From Astrocystis sublimbata (taxonomy: Eukaryota > Ascomycota > Sordariomycetes > Xylariales > Xylariaceae): a DNA stretch of 64,000 nt. Under the pieces are notes generated by a model. That model saw nothing but the letters and a program-made list of their open reading frames with translations, was not told where the DNA came from and searched no databases. The stretch spans positions 558,001 to 622,000 of the forward strand of contig JAJNNY010000010.1 of the NCBI GenBank assembly GCA_022453515.1. The letters run 5' to 3'. Position numbers and translations under genes: made by a program. Below, one piece after another: positions 1 to 10,890 of this stretch (positions are counted from its first letter, which is position 1; every line of letters begins with the position of its first letter).

Positions 1-2937
1 AAGTGTGTACTCTTGACTCCTATCAATCATGAGTTCCAGCTACTTACCAGTTCCAGATCTCAAAAAAGAGCAATAAAAAAACTGGGCTGAACGTACCGTT
101 GCTTGCATGTTCATTGCAAAAATCACGGCAGAATGAAGAACCCTCAGGCGCGCCGTTCCCGGTACGCCATAAAATTCATCATACGCGACCTGAGCGCCAA
201 AATTCCATGGGCGAGCACATTTAGATGAGCTTCCATTGCACGCGAGCGAGCGGACAGGAACCTTTGGCCGGGGTGTTGTGACAGGAACTTGGCGTTTTTG
301 AATTTGGACCCCTGGAATACCCATCACCAAAAATGTCAACGGTAACGGGAGTGTGAAATTACACCACGATGTACGAGATCACATAGTGCGCGATCCTCTT
401 GTAGATACCCCTCAGTTTAGCTTGCCAATTGCTTGCCTTTTTTTCTCTGACTCAAGTCAAGTCGTGTTCCGTAGCATGTTTGCCTTGCTTTGTGAAATTG
501 AATTGCATAACTTCGACTCCGAGTATTGCAGATGCAGCTGGTGGGATAGGACTGCCAAGACAATAAATCCTCGGCATTCGTGTGGAAGAGAGCGCCGTGC
601 GCTGCCGGCCGTCTGGCGGGGATTAGTCATTTGCGCATCAATCCCGTCTAACGCAAAGCAATGGATGGCCCGGTTATCATGCCATGGGACATCCCGGAAC
701 AACAACCTTCCATAGACGAGATAGACTATCGTGTTACCCACACATCGTAGGTACTTTGCAGGGTCCAACGACGGGAGTCTTCCGAGAACAGTAAATACGA
801 CATACTATCTGGCACGTCCCGGACCGAGATTTAGGAGATAATAAGACTGGTCAAATATACCTCTACCACTTATTCTTAGCCTTGAAGGTACATGTTCTCG
901 CCGAAGTCTCTCCATCTGGACATGTAGCGTGATAATTCTCTGAAAAGAGTCCATCTCCATCAAACCTCTTAGTACAGAGATGGCAGTAGTCCCTTGAGTC
1001 ATTCACGATGAGTAATTGAAGATAATGCCAGCTTTCATATAGCTTCGCCTGTGCCTGCGCAACCCTCACGACTCGTCGAAAGCAAATAATGGAGCTAGCC
1101 AGGGCAACAATGCTAAGTACAATCACGTCGTGCAGCGAAAGGTCTCGCCTCGCATTTACCTGTGGTACGAGATGCAATCACAACTACTGCGCATACGAGA
1201 TCAATTTAACCTTGGTTCGTGGCGAGACATACGATTTGGCACAGCTACGATCAGTAGAATAAAAGTACTGTCAGCTTGTGGTTCTTGAATATGCCTAGCT
1301 GTCACGTTTCCGTGTGCATAAGCGGTTGCATATGGTCAAGTTTCCGGCTTGGTAACGTTATATCTTTTGATCGTTAGTGCTGCAGCTCTATTCTGTGACA
1401 GTGGCTCCTATGTAAAATGGAATAGCTACATATGCGTTGATAGAGGAACGCTGAACAACAAACATAAGATAATGCAATGAGTATCAAGTGTATGAGGTTT
1501 GGTTGGTTAGAGACTCCCTACGCTGAGAATGGATAAGCCGAAGCGATTCATTCTCAAGCTGAGCTGATTCACTCAAGTTGAGTCGTAGAGTTTATACCCG
1601 GCCTCTAAAATGAATTAAATGGGCAGGTACCTGGTAGGTACGATGGCATTACTCCCTTGGCCGTATCTTGAACAAACTGGCAATTCGCCTTCTCGAAGGC
1701 GGACTTGTACAATGATAATTCAGAGATTTCACCAACAGGAGATGTATCCAAATTCCACGACCTAGCTCACTGCCATATAGCAGTTCCCACCTAAGACAAA
1801 AGTACACCTAGTGTTTTGTATCTCCAGTATGAACCTTGCACACTTTGATCATCTGTGCGACCAGCTGCCACAAAGCCTAGGTATATTGGGGACTGGAACT
1901 GTGTGGTGATTGCTTTTGTGCCACATTGCAGATCGGATTTTCCACTATGGTATCTGTGCTTGTACCAAGGGAGAAATCTGACGTGTCCACTCCCACTCCT
2001 CACTTACATGCTGGCTAATATGACTTGCTCAGCTCGTACTACTAGCAACACAGAGGAATCACACACTAGTCATAGGCCAGAACGAGACACAGAAGAGATA
2101 ACTCGTTCAGGTGTGAATGCTAAGAAAGTTGTCAAGCAACATCACTTGCGCTGTAATATTCTCGGCGTAGAGCTTGGGTATCTAAATACTTTAAGGTTAT
2201 TTTCCCCATAGAATGCATTCCCACCCCGTAAGTATGGTATTTCTTCCATCACCATCCCCGCATCAGCATAACAGTCAAGATAGTGCAATGACAGATTAAG
2301 AAGTTCTCCTGCTTAGGGTACATGCCTAGTTCACGTGCTAGGGGTAGTTTTCTAAGGCGACAGGGGAGACTCCCACGTCAGGGAACACAAACTCTTATTA
2401 GTGCCAGTCTCCCTCGAGGTAGCGCGCTTGAGCGTTAGGTTCTCAGGAGTAGCTAGGTAGTGTTTGCTGTAAATGACTCGGCCTTAGGTGACCAGAGATT
2501 GAGGCCAATGGTATCTCCTGATACGAGCAAGGGGTTAATCCTTATAAGGGAGGCCGTTGTGAGATGCTCAAATGTGCAATCAGCCACCGGTGGCAAGTCA
2601 TTAAGCACAGTCAACCGCTTTGTACCCTGAAACTTCAGATGTAGAGTGCCTAAGAAGGGACCAGCTGTTATATTTAATGGTAGAAAAGGTGCGCATATAA
2701 AGAGCCCTGATTGTTGCTCAAACAGTTGGCTGTCAAAGATCTGGTTTAGCTCGAAAGCAACCACCTCACCACTTCACAACTCTCATCTAAACATACAAAC
2801 CTCGGGTGCCACTTCTGAGGTATCATCCTGAGGCGACGAATTACACTCTTCTCTTCCGTTGAAGCTGGATACCTGAACACCTTGCATTTCACTTTGAAGA
2901 ACCTGTTTTACGCCTCATCCGAGGCTCTCAGCTCAAG
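1..2937. other. Gene-poor 5' segment, no supported gene
   Basis: No reading frame here joins into a recognisable protein. The open stretches are all 120 codons or shorter, overlap on opposite strands and show no family motif. An imperfect inverted repeat (GGGGAGACT near 2364, AGTCTCCCT near 2406) sits in the second half. The last 100 bases before 2938 probably hold the promoter and leader of the VWA-Hint gene. I see no transposon termini. Confidence 0.5.
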
Positions 2938-5319
2938 ATGACCAGCAACTTTAACAGACTAATCACAACGATTGGTTCTGATGGCGACCAGGCACTTTTG
3001 GGCATTTATCCTCTCAATACTCTTGAGGATGTTTTGGTGACAGTGCAACCGCCTGTCCGCCCACGCCGCGGCCCAGGCGATATTGTGCTCGTCATCGATA
3101 CATCACCAAGCATGCATGCGAGCGCTCCAGCCCAGGCCGCGACAGCAATGCCGACCCAAGAAGACGCTCGTGTGACCTGTAAGTATACTTATATTAAAAG
3201 AACCCCAGTCTGAGCCTATGTTGTTCAAGGAAAGGCCTATATTTTCTATGTCGTATGTCGAAAGGAGACATCATGAAACTTGCTAAATCGATTACAAAGT
3301 CTTGGACCTCGCCAAATACGCTGCTCAAGCAATTGTATCTACGATGGGTGACCATGACAGACTCGGGATTGTGACATTCGGCAACGGGGTACACGTAAGT
3401 ATAAAAGAAGCTTGCTAATCTCATTGGGAATCGGGCTGAAGTATTACTGTGCAGATTAGGCAGAAACTCGAGCCGATGACACAGGCCGGTAAAGAGAAAG
3501 CAAAGAGTAACATCGAACGTATAGAGGACGATACCCAGTCGGCTTTGTGGCTTGGAATAGTTGAAGGCCTCAAATTGTTTGAATCGGGTAACACCAAGGG
3601 TGGCAATTCATCGCTGTTGGTCTTCACAGCTGGACAGCCGAATCTACAGTAAGTAATCGGAACCTTCTTGATTACAATGTTGATGATACTGAAAGACGAG
3701 CGAAGTGCCCCATTCGGGGGCTATGTCAACGAACTTCGATCCCGAGGCCCTCTACCTGCGATCATCGATACGTTTGGTTTTGGACAGAAATGCCAATCGG
3801 ACCTGCTCAAAAGCATCGCAGAGACTGGCCATGGAAACTATGCTTTCGTTCCGGACGCTGGTGCAATCGTAAGAGTGCAATCTCCTTCAAGCTCTCCACG
3901 CTTTGACTGATGAATGCTGTTTTAGAAAGCTGTGCTCAGTCATGCTGTTGCACGTCGGCAATGTACTTATGCAATAAGCAGCACGGTTAAAATCACGGCA
4001 CCCGAGGGTTTATTCTTGGAGGAAGAGACGATAACGCAGGCCGAACGGGAGTTGCGGTGTGGCGTGATCGATGACCCCAACGTGACCGTCCAGCTTGGTC
4101 ACTTGTACTACGGTCAAGCTCGGGGTATTATTAACTTGAAAGTTGTCAACCTGTATGCCAGCGTGAAACTACGACAAGGGGCACCGCCACCGTTTCCAGA
4201 TAAGAGAGTCATGACCGCGAATCTCACATTCTCGCGGCTTTCTTCTCCCGATAAAGAAGTTACTGTCTCCCACGATCTTCTTGTGCCGCCAGACCGTGCC
4301 CAGAAGTATGTTCTCACCGTCCAATGAGCTGACCCGTCTGGATATTGACTTATAAATAACCACAGGGAGAAGGCGATGAGGGACACGGGTTCTTCGTTGT
4401 ACAACGACAATCCGCTATTCATCGAGTGTCGTAACGCTCTCCAGGCCGCATTCGACAATACCCCCCCTCCCCAACCCAGAGTCCAGGAACACAAAACGAA
4501 TCGCGAAATCCACCGTTCTGGAGGGAAATGGGGCGCCAAGAGAATCGACGAAGACGGCAACAGCAATACAGTATGCTTTTCTGGCGACAGCTGCGTACTC
4601 CTTGACACGGGCGAGGAGAAGCGCATTGATCAGCTCACCAAGGGTGTCATGGTTCAGACGCCGAAGGGTCCTCGTCGTGTGGTAGCCATGTTGTCAACCG
4701 TGGCGACAGCTAAGAGAATGTATGTTTGCAAAGAGGCCACTATCACGCCCTGGCACCCCATCAGGATCGACGGATCCAACGAGGGGACTTCCAGTCAGAG
4801 TCCGTGGGTATTTCCGAAGCACGTTACGCAAGAAAAGACTAAATACTCGGGTAAGATTTGGTCCGTGCTCCTCGAGCCTGATGAAAACGTCGATGCCCAC
4901 GCGATTCGCATCGGCGGCATCTGGGGCGTCACCCTCGGGCATGGGATACTGAGCGGCAACGAGTTAGTATTCTTTGAGTCTTTTATTCCCTGATTGAGCA
5001 AAACTTCTGCTCTTGAACGCTGCATGGTTATGCATGCGCATGAGACACCTGATTCTAATTCTCTTTCTCTAACAGTGCTCGAGCGCATCCATTCTTTGGC
5101 TGCTATAAGATGATGTCTCGATGTTTGCCGCCGGTTGACATACCGGACGATAATGGCGTATGGTTCGGATTCGGCGTGGATAGAGATGCTGACACGGGGT
5201 TGGTATGCGGAATCCGACGCCCTGATTCTCCCTTGAAGATTGAGGCGCGGGAGTTGGAAACAGAAGCGGATGAAGCACATGAGTCTACTAATGCCTATAA
5301 TTCATGTGTGCCTCATTAG
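2938..5319 (+). CDS. VWA-Hint domain protein (von Willebrand A + vwaint + Hint/Vint)
   Basis: Seven exons: 2938-3178, 3300-3394, 3455-3648, 3706-3868, 3926-4305, 4366-4962, 5076-5319 (about 637 aa). All junctions keep phase; the 3706 acceptor was chosen because the nearer AG at 3695 breaks the frame. Residues about 50-250 form a von Willebrand A domain with a MIDAS-like DTSPS near residue 54 and the typical DRLGIVTFG strand. The middle (about 290-400) resembles the fungal vwaint region. From Cys428 (CFSGDSC) runs a Hint fold related to hedgehog and intein autoprocessing domains, with a TPWHPI block that supplies the TxxH histidine. VWA-Hint fusions are known in fungi but their function is not settled; protein self-cleavage or ubiquitin-linked roles have been suggested. 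No signal peptide is visible, so a cytosolic protein is likely. There is no U-box at the N-terminus, although some relatives have one. Confidence 0.85.
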
Positions 5320-5833
5320 TACCATGCGGGGTTCAACTGGAATTGAGGCGCCGTCGTCGATGATTGTGCCAGGCAAGTTAGCTCACGACAAGACGTGGAT
5401 TAGCCATTCCTTTTTTCTTTCTTTTTTCTGTGTCACTTTTTCTATTTCTTTTCCCCTTCACTTCTTAAAATAGATCAAAACCAGCGATACATGTATCTAT
5501 TTAGTCTAGGTAGCTGGCGATAAGTGTTTGAGAGTCATGATGTAATGGAAGGCCAGCTCTGCGCCCCTGGATCGACTCGGCCGTTTTCAGCCTAACTTCT
5601 GGACTACCTACCTAGGTACTTATACAGTCCGATAGTCCATGCAAAGTGTGATGTTGCTAGATAAAGTCGCTGTCATTGATCGATGACCTCCGTGACCAGC
5701 AATTGCCATGTCTCTGCGCGCCAAATGCTCTATAAGTCATCGATGCTCGCTGAATGCAGTACCAATGTTCGTGCCCAGGACTTACCGGAACATTCTACTC
5801 TGCCGAAGGTTGACCACTACACATAAACTCGAT
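5320..5833. other. Intergenic, contains a TAGGTA-type word
   Basis: This spacer separates two same-strand genes. A pyrimidine-rich tract at about 5409-5465 lies just after the VWA-Hint stop. A CTACCTACCTAGGTACTTAT word at about 5605-5624 belongs to a dispersed non-coding motif. An upstream in-frame ATG at 5708 would lengthen the next protein by 42 residues, but the conserved part begins at 5834. No other gene is seen. Confidence 0.5.
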
Positions 5834-6259
5834 ATGCCTTCATCCAAGGGAAAACCGACCGACCCTGAGCTCAGAGAGCAGATCAAAGAAGGTGAGCACA
5901 GGCATCTATGTCGTTCATATGTATTACACAAGCATGCAGCGTTTGCAATCCAAGTGCTAAAAGCATACAAATCAACAGATATCAAGCAGGAGCCAAACAA
6001 GTCGGGAGGTGGAGAGGGCCAATGGTCGGCTTGGAAGGTATGTATCCCCTTATACCCTGTTTGCCTTGTCGTCTATTTAAGGTAAGTAAGAGACCAATGA
6101 TTGATTGTAAACTCGTGGCTGTGACAGGCCAGCAAGTTAGCCAAGGAATACGAGAAGCAAGGTGGTGGCTACGAGAACGAGCCCGGGTCTAAGAATGAGC
6201 CGAAAAAGGGAGAGCCTGAGGCGAAGAGCAATTCGAAGAAGGAGAAGGAGACATCGTGA
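5834..6259 (+). CDS. Small hydrophilic Lys/Glu-rich protein, function unknown
   Basis: Three exons, 5834-5891, 5979-6037 and 6128-6259, give 82 residues. The donors are GTGAGC and GTATGT and all phases close. The start MPSSKGKP was preferred to the in-frame ATG at 5708 because the region after it looks conserved (GQWSAWKASKLAKEYEKQGG core, then an Asn/Glu/Lys-rich tail). I recall similar small proteins across filamentous ascomycetes, but none with an assigned function. No membrane segment or signal is visible. The composition (Lys, Glu, Gly, Ser) suggests a disordered or short helical soluble protein. It lies 0.35 kb upstream of the glucosidase II beta gene on the same strand. Confidence 0.7.
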
Positions 6260-6613
6260 TTATCTAGAGGAGGTACCTAAGGTACTATGACAGCTTCAGG
6301 CATGCCAGGTAACAACGGCGTTACCCAAGGTTGTCTTTTGATGTGGCTTACAGCTATTACGGGAGGGAGGCTTAGGGCCAGCCGGGCCAGCTGCAGTGGG
6401 ACGTGGGGTGCCGGGGCGTCGGGGCCAGTGATAGCGCCGCAGCGTGACAGGGGTCCATGTTCCCCGGATGGATAGCGACAGTGTGACAGATGTCCAATTG
6501 AACTCTCTCACCTCCAAGAGCTGCCGCTGCTCCCAGCTTACCTTCACTGATATCTCGTTGAAATGTCCTTTCTGCCAACACCATCTCCCACCCCCATCAA
6601 CCACTAACTCACC
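6260..6613. other. Promoter region of the glucosidase II beta gene
   Basis: Short same-strand spacer. It holds another AGGTACCTAAGGTACTA word (about 6271-6287) and becomes C/T-rich shortly before the ATG at 6614, as is usual for fungal core promoters and leaders. No gene is seen. Confidence 0.45.
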
Positions 6614-8548
6614 ATGCGGCAATCTCAGGCCTTGATGCTTTGGGGCATCATCGCCCAGAATGGGATTGCCCAAGCTTCGTCCTTACCGCGGGGTGTTGGC
6701 CCTGAATGTGAGTTCTGCTCCATATCACCTGCTAGCCATGGCCATCTTCACCGTCTTGACTGGCCTCTGCCTACGCACCCCGTCATACCGCACTGCTTTC
6801 TCTCTTCCCATACCATTGCCATGATAGTCATGGCAATGTGGACGGATCTACAGGACATGCTTTCTTTAGATCCTTGGCTGACCAATCGACCCTGCAGTTG
6901 CCAAACTCTACGAGCTGAAGGACACCTTCGCCTGCTTAGCCCACCCCTCCATCGTCATCTCCTCCACGCGAGTCAACGATAACACCTGCGACTGCCCCGA
7001 CGGCTCGGACGAGCCTGGCACTGCAGCATGTGCTCTTCTCGATAGCGCGTCTCCCATACAACCTCTACCCGCCTCCCTCTCAGGCACCACCAACACAACC
7101 AACGCCTTGCCCGGCTTCTGGTGTGCCAACAAGGGTCACGTCGGTGCCTACATACCCTTCATGTTCGTTAACGACGGCGTGTGCGACTATGACTTGTGCT
7201 GTGATGGCTCCGAGGAATACGGCAAGGTCGGCGGTGTGAAGTGCGCGAACAGATGTGCCGAGATCGGCAAGGAGTGGCGGCGTGTCGAGAAGGAGCGCCA
7301 GGACAACTTCGATCGAGCCAACAAGAGACGTCGGACCATGGTCAAGGAGTCTAAGGAGCTCCGCCGGCAGGTCGAGGCGCGAGTCACGAAGTACGAGGGC
7401 GAGCTCAAGGAATTGGAGCAGAAGGAGGCTGAGCTGAAGACCAAATTTGAGGAGGTCGAGCGGTCCGAGCGCGGCAAGGTCGTCAAGACTGAGGGCACCG
7501 GCAAACTTGGCGTGCTAGCTGGTCTAGCGAAGGGAAGAGTCCAAGAGCTCCGTGAGAGCCTGTCCGATGTTGTGAATGAGCGTCGACAGCTCCAGGAGAA
7601 GTTGGCTGAGCTCGAGGGCATCTTGTCTGCCTTCAAGGAAGAGTACAATCCCAACTTCAACGATGAGGGTGTCAAGAAGGCTGTTCGAGGCTGGGAGGAC
7701 TACGCTGCCAAGAAGACAGAGGAAGATAATGAGTCCCTCAGCGAGTCCGACCTAGAGGACATTCTGAAAGAAGATGGCGAGAGCTCTGGGATCAACTGGA
7801 ATGAATTCAATGACGAGAGCCCCTCCGACACGGATATTCGTATGTTGTCCAAATTCGGAAGAAATCATGAGTATCAACGTGGTCTTTGCTAACACGTTGA
7901 GTAGTATACACTCTCGAGGCTTACCTACCAGGGCCCCTCAGGACCTTCCTTCATGGCAAGATCAACAGCCTTCGGGTGTGGTTGATCGAGAACGGCATGC
8001 TAGCTGACACTGTATCGAAAGAGGGCGAGTCGTCATTAGTCAAGGCTGCACGGGAGGCCCAAGAAGCCGCGACGAAGGACGTGCAAAATAAGCGAAGCAA
8101 GCTGGACGAGGAGAAGCGAGATCTCGAGAAGGACTACGGCACCGACGACATCTTCCGGACCCTCAACGGCAAGTGCACCTCGGTCGAGGCCGGTGAGTAC
8201 GAGTACGAGCTATGCTGGATGACGCAGACGAACCAAAAGAGCAAGAAGGGCGGCTCGCGCACCAACATGGGCAACTTTCAGAAGATCAGCTTCCAAGACT
8301 CGGATGAGGATGCGCGCCACGATGGCAAGGGGCTCGGCAGGGGAAAGCGCATGGTGCTGGAATACACGCACGGCCAGCACTGCTGGAACGGACCGAACAG
8401 GCGCACGGATGTGTGGCTGGCGTGCGCGGAGACGGAGGAGCTCTGGAGGGTCAGTGAGCAGGAGAAGTGCGTGTACAAGATGGAGGTCGGCACGCCGGCG
8501 GCTTGTGATGTCCTGGAGAAGCCGGGCCATGTGAAGGACGAATTGTGA
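6614..8548 (+). CDS. gtb1: Glucosidase II beta subunit (PRKCSH-like)
   Basis: Three exons (6614-6707, 6898-7839, 7905-8548) encode about 559 aa, the normal family length. The protein starts with a hydrophobic secretion signal (about residues 1-21). Two cysteine-rich LDL-receptor-like repeats follow (CDCPDGSDEP near 63, CCDGSEE near 132), then a charged coiled coil (about 152-280), an acidic stretch, and a mannose-6-phosphate-receptor homology domain (about 432-547). That domain keeps the sugar-binding signature (Gln in CWMTQTNQ, Arg in GPNRRTD, Glu in VSEQEKC, Tyr in VYKME). It ends in VKDEL, an ER retrieval signal. The beta subunit holds the catalytic alpha subunit in the ER and presents N-glycans for trimming of glucose 2 and 3 in calnexin-cycle quality control. 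The alpha subunit gene is not in this window. Confidence 0.95.
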
Positions 8549-8890
8549 TGATCGGTAACTTCACGAAGAGAAGGCTAGCTGTTTCTGTGGGATTGAGCGG
8601 GTTCCATCTCTAAAAAGTCATGTATCGGATTCAGAAGTATGAGCGGTTTCCGCACATGTGATTTGCAAATGTACAGACGCATGTGGAATGGCTGGCATTG
8701 GTGCAGATAAAATGATACAATAGAAAGCGGATGAATTGACACTGATATATGTATTTTATTCTGGTCTTTCTATTTCAGGCACGTGGGCAATATCAAAAGG
8801 TGTGTGGTATCGTCAACTCGTAAGCATGCTGAACGCCTTTCTCAATATATACAGTTGGTACTGAGGTAGCACCAATGGGGTATTTCAGGG
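8549..8890. other. Convergent 3' ends of gtb1 and rtf2
   Basis: This spacer lies between two converging genes and should carry both 3' UTRs. It is A/T-rich with possible poly(A) signals (for example near 8745-8765). No gene is seen. Confidence 0.45.
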
Positions 8891-9505
8891 TTATCGTGCC
8901 GCCGCGGCGAGCTTCCTCTGCCTATTCCGCTCGTCCTGCTCGGCCAGGACCTTGGCGGTGAGGCTAGCCGTCATCGAGTTGTTGATGCGACTCGAAATAT
9001 CGTCCCTGCTCTTCTTCTGCTTCTTCTCCTGTGCGCCCTTGTCGGCGCTCTTTTTCGTCCCGTTCTCGCCTTCGTCTGGCGCTGCCTTGCGCTTTTTCTT
9101 CTTCTCGCCTCCCGCACTCTTATCCTTCTTCAGGTTATGCGTCAACCCCAGCGTTCGCAGCTCCAGGATCCGCGTGGCGCATTTCTCTACGTCGGCTTCG
9201 TTCTCGGGTACAATGGGTACCATGTCGCGCAGGGCAAACGCCTCGCTGCACTGCGTGCAGACGGAATCCGCCGTGGCGCCATCAGCGGCGAGCAGCTCCC
9301 TCATGACAATTTCGGTGAACACATGGCCGCAGGGGACGATATACACGGCGCGCGAGCCGGGGCCCAGTTCCTTCAGCGAGAGCGGACATATCCGGACCTG
9401 AGTCTTGTCCGAGTCGCCTTTCCTCAGCGCGAACTTCAGCTTAACGATATCCTTCAGCGAGCGGATCCCCGTGCGTGCGAACTCGACGGCTTCTTGTGAT
9501 TTGTT

Positions 9506-9567
<62 letters not shown>

Positions 9568-9823
9568 CTTGCCCCTCCTCGTCTGTGGTGCTGTCGGCGG
9601 AGGGCATCAGACAGCGCAGGATGGTCTCGTAGTTGTACAGGCGCCCGCTCGCGTCGGCGACGGTGTTCTCGGGGTCGAGGGCCGCCGAGGAGACGGGGCA
9701 CGTCGACCACGCGTGCGCGCTGGACTCGTGCGCTGTGGCTTTGAGTTCGGCTGTCGTGGGCAGACGCGCGGCTTCTTTGACGAGCTCGCGTCGCTTGGGG
9801 ATGGAGCCGCCGTCGTTACCCAT
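8891..9823 (-). CDS. rtf2: Replication termination factor 2 (Rtf2) with poly-Asn insert
   Basis: Single exon of 310 aa. The N-terminus MGNDGGSIPKRRELVK is the family hallmark. The body carries a modified RING-like fold with CPVSS and LYNYETIL in the first half and CPLSLKEL, VPCGHVF and CTQCSEAF in the second. The C-terminus is Lys-rich and probably nuclear. Rtf2 stabilises replication forks stalled at termination sites in fission yeast and is an RNase-H2- and proteasome-linked fork factor in animals. A run of 21 Asn (plus strand 9503-9565) interrupts the linker between the two halves, after an acidic stretch. The start is fixed by the conserved N-terminus. It is divergently transcribed from TOR. 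Confidence 0.93.
9503..9565 (-). repeat. (AAC)n microsatellite encoding 21 Asn in Rtf2
   Basis: Twenty AAC codons and one AAT in frame within rtf2 (GTT on the plus strand). The near-perfect repeat suggests recent expansion by slippage; the flanking Rtf2 sequence is intact. Confidence 0.95.
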
Positions 9824-10757
9824 CGCGGGTAGTTGGTTGGGTGGTTGGTGGTTGGTGGTTTGGGGTTTGTAGCTTGTTTGATCGTTCGGTCGGTCAGTAT
9901 TCGGCGGTTACTGGGTTTGATCCTTTTTTTTTTCCCAACTCTGCAGGGCGCGTGACTTGTTCTTGTCTTAGATAGGTACGGTGCAGCGTCGCGGTGAATC
10001 GGTCAAGTTCTGGTTCCGTAAGGTTTGCTATACGGTTCTTTAACTTTAAGGTCGAGTGGTTGATGAAGGTACCTTGGTACACGGGCTGTTCGCGGACTGT
10101 CCCAAGTTGCCACTGCGACTGCCCACTGCCCACTTTGGCTGGCGAGCTGATAAGATAAAAGCTCCGTGCTACCACACCGTACCCACCAGGCACGCCAGGC
10201 TTGCGCCCAGAGCACCCCGCTGATCCCCCATTGCGCGCTAGCGTGTAGCGTGGTGGTCAGCAGCTGGGCAGCCTTGCATGCGCAGGTGGTCTACAGTAGG
10301 TTCTAGGTACCTAGGTACCGCACCTAGGAGCAGCAATAGCGGATGGATGCTTGCTTGCTTGACCTTTCGTTCTCAAGCTCCCGAGTTCCAATGCATTAAG
10401 CTCACTGCTTGCTCACTCTGTAAGCTGCATGTGACTGCGTTCTTTACGCATCTGGCCTTTCCATTCCTCTCCCACACCCACCTTTCTGGCGGGAATTAAA
10501 TTGAGGCAGGTAGCAAAGCAGCCTGTCCCGTCTCGCCGTGTCTCACGTCTGTGATACCTCCTCGTAATACCCCTTGCGCCATTCGCCCGCCATTCGACCG
10601 CCACCACCACCACGACACCACCTACACGGAACCAACCGCAGCCAGCAGCCTCTCATCACCACACACCAGTCTTTCTTGCTGTTGCCTGGATTCCGTACGC
10701 CCGGCGCCTTCCGCTCGTTCATCTTCACCTTCATCTTCTCCTTCGACCTGCAGCCTC

Positions 10758-10799
10758 ATGCGCCAGCTTGCGATCTGGCATCGCTTGTCCTCCTTGTAA
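10758..10799 (+). promoter_or_regulatory. uORF 1 upstream of TOR
   Basis: An ATG followed by 12 more sense codons and a TAA (peptide MRQLAIWHRLSSL) ends 91 nt before the TOR ATG. If the TOR transcript starts upstream of 10758, as the CT-rich tract suggests, scanning ribosomes meet this frame first. Transcript evidence is lacking. Confidence 0.4.
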
Positions 10800-10805
10800 T
10801 ACTTC

Positions 10806-10865
10806 ATGAAGGCGAAATCGCTTTTCTCCAGCTGTTCCGGCGCCCGATTGAGGGCGTCCCAGTAA
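10806..10865 (+). promoter_or_regulatory. uORF 2 upstream of TOR
   Basis: An ATG with a 19-residue frame (begins MKAKSLFSS) stops at 10865, 25 nt before the TOR ATG at 10891. Together with uORF 1 it could reduce or condition translation of TOR. This is inferred from sequence only. Confidence 0.4.
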
Positions 10866-10890
10866 TCCCAAATCCCTCGCCGTCTTCGCC

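Larger units (their letters stand above)
9824..10890. other. Divergent rtf2/TOR promoter and TOR leader
   Basis: This region lies between the rtf2 start (9823, minus) and the TOR start (10891, plus). It contains the densest cluster of the GGTACC word: AAGGTACCTTGGTAC near 10065 and the perfect palindrome GGTACCTAGGTACC near 10305-10318. From about 10540 it becomes C- and CT-rich, which fits a TOR transcription start area, followed by two short upstream reading frames. No additional gene is supported. Confidence 0.55.

Noticed and set aside
40..1177. Short frames on both strands at the start of the window
   Set aside because: About 65-120 codons each, mutually overlapping, no family motif and no convincing splice joins.
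4114..4626. Minus-strand 170-codon frame across VWA-Hint exons 5-6
   Set aside because: Antisense shadow of well-supported exons.
5708..5833. Upstream in-frame ATG as start for the small Lys/Glu-rich protein
   Set aside because: Extra 42 residues look random and the conserved start MPSSKGKP begins at 5834.
9405..9744. Plus-strand frames with long Leu or Cys runs
   Set aside because: They are the other-frame images of the AAC repeat in rtf2.
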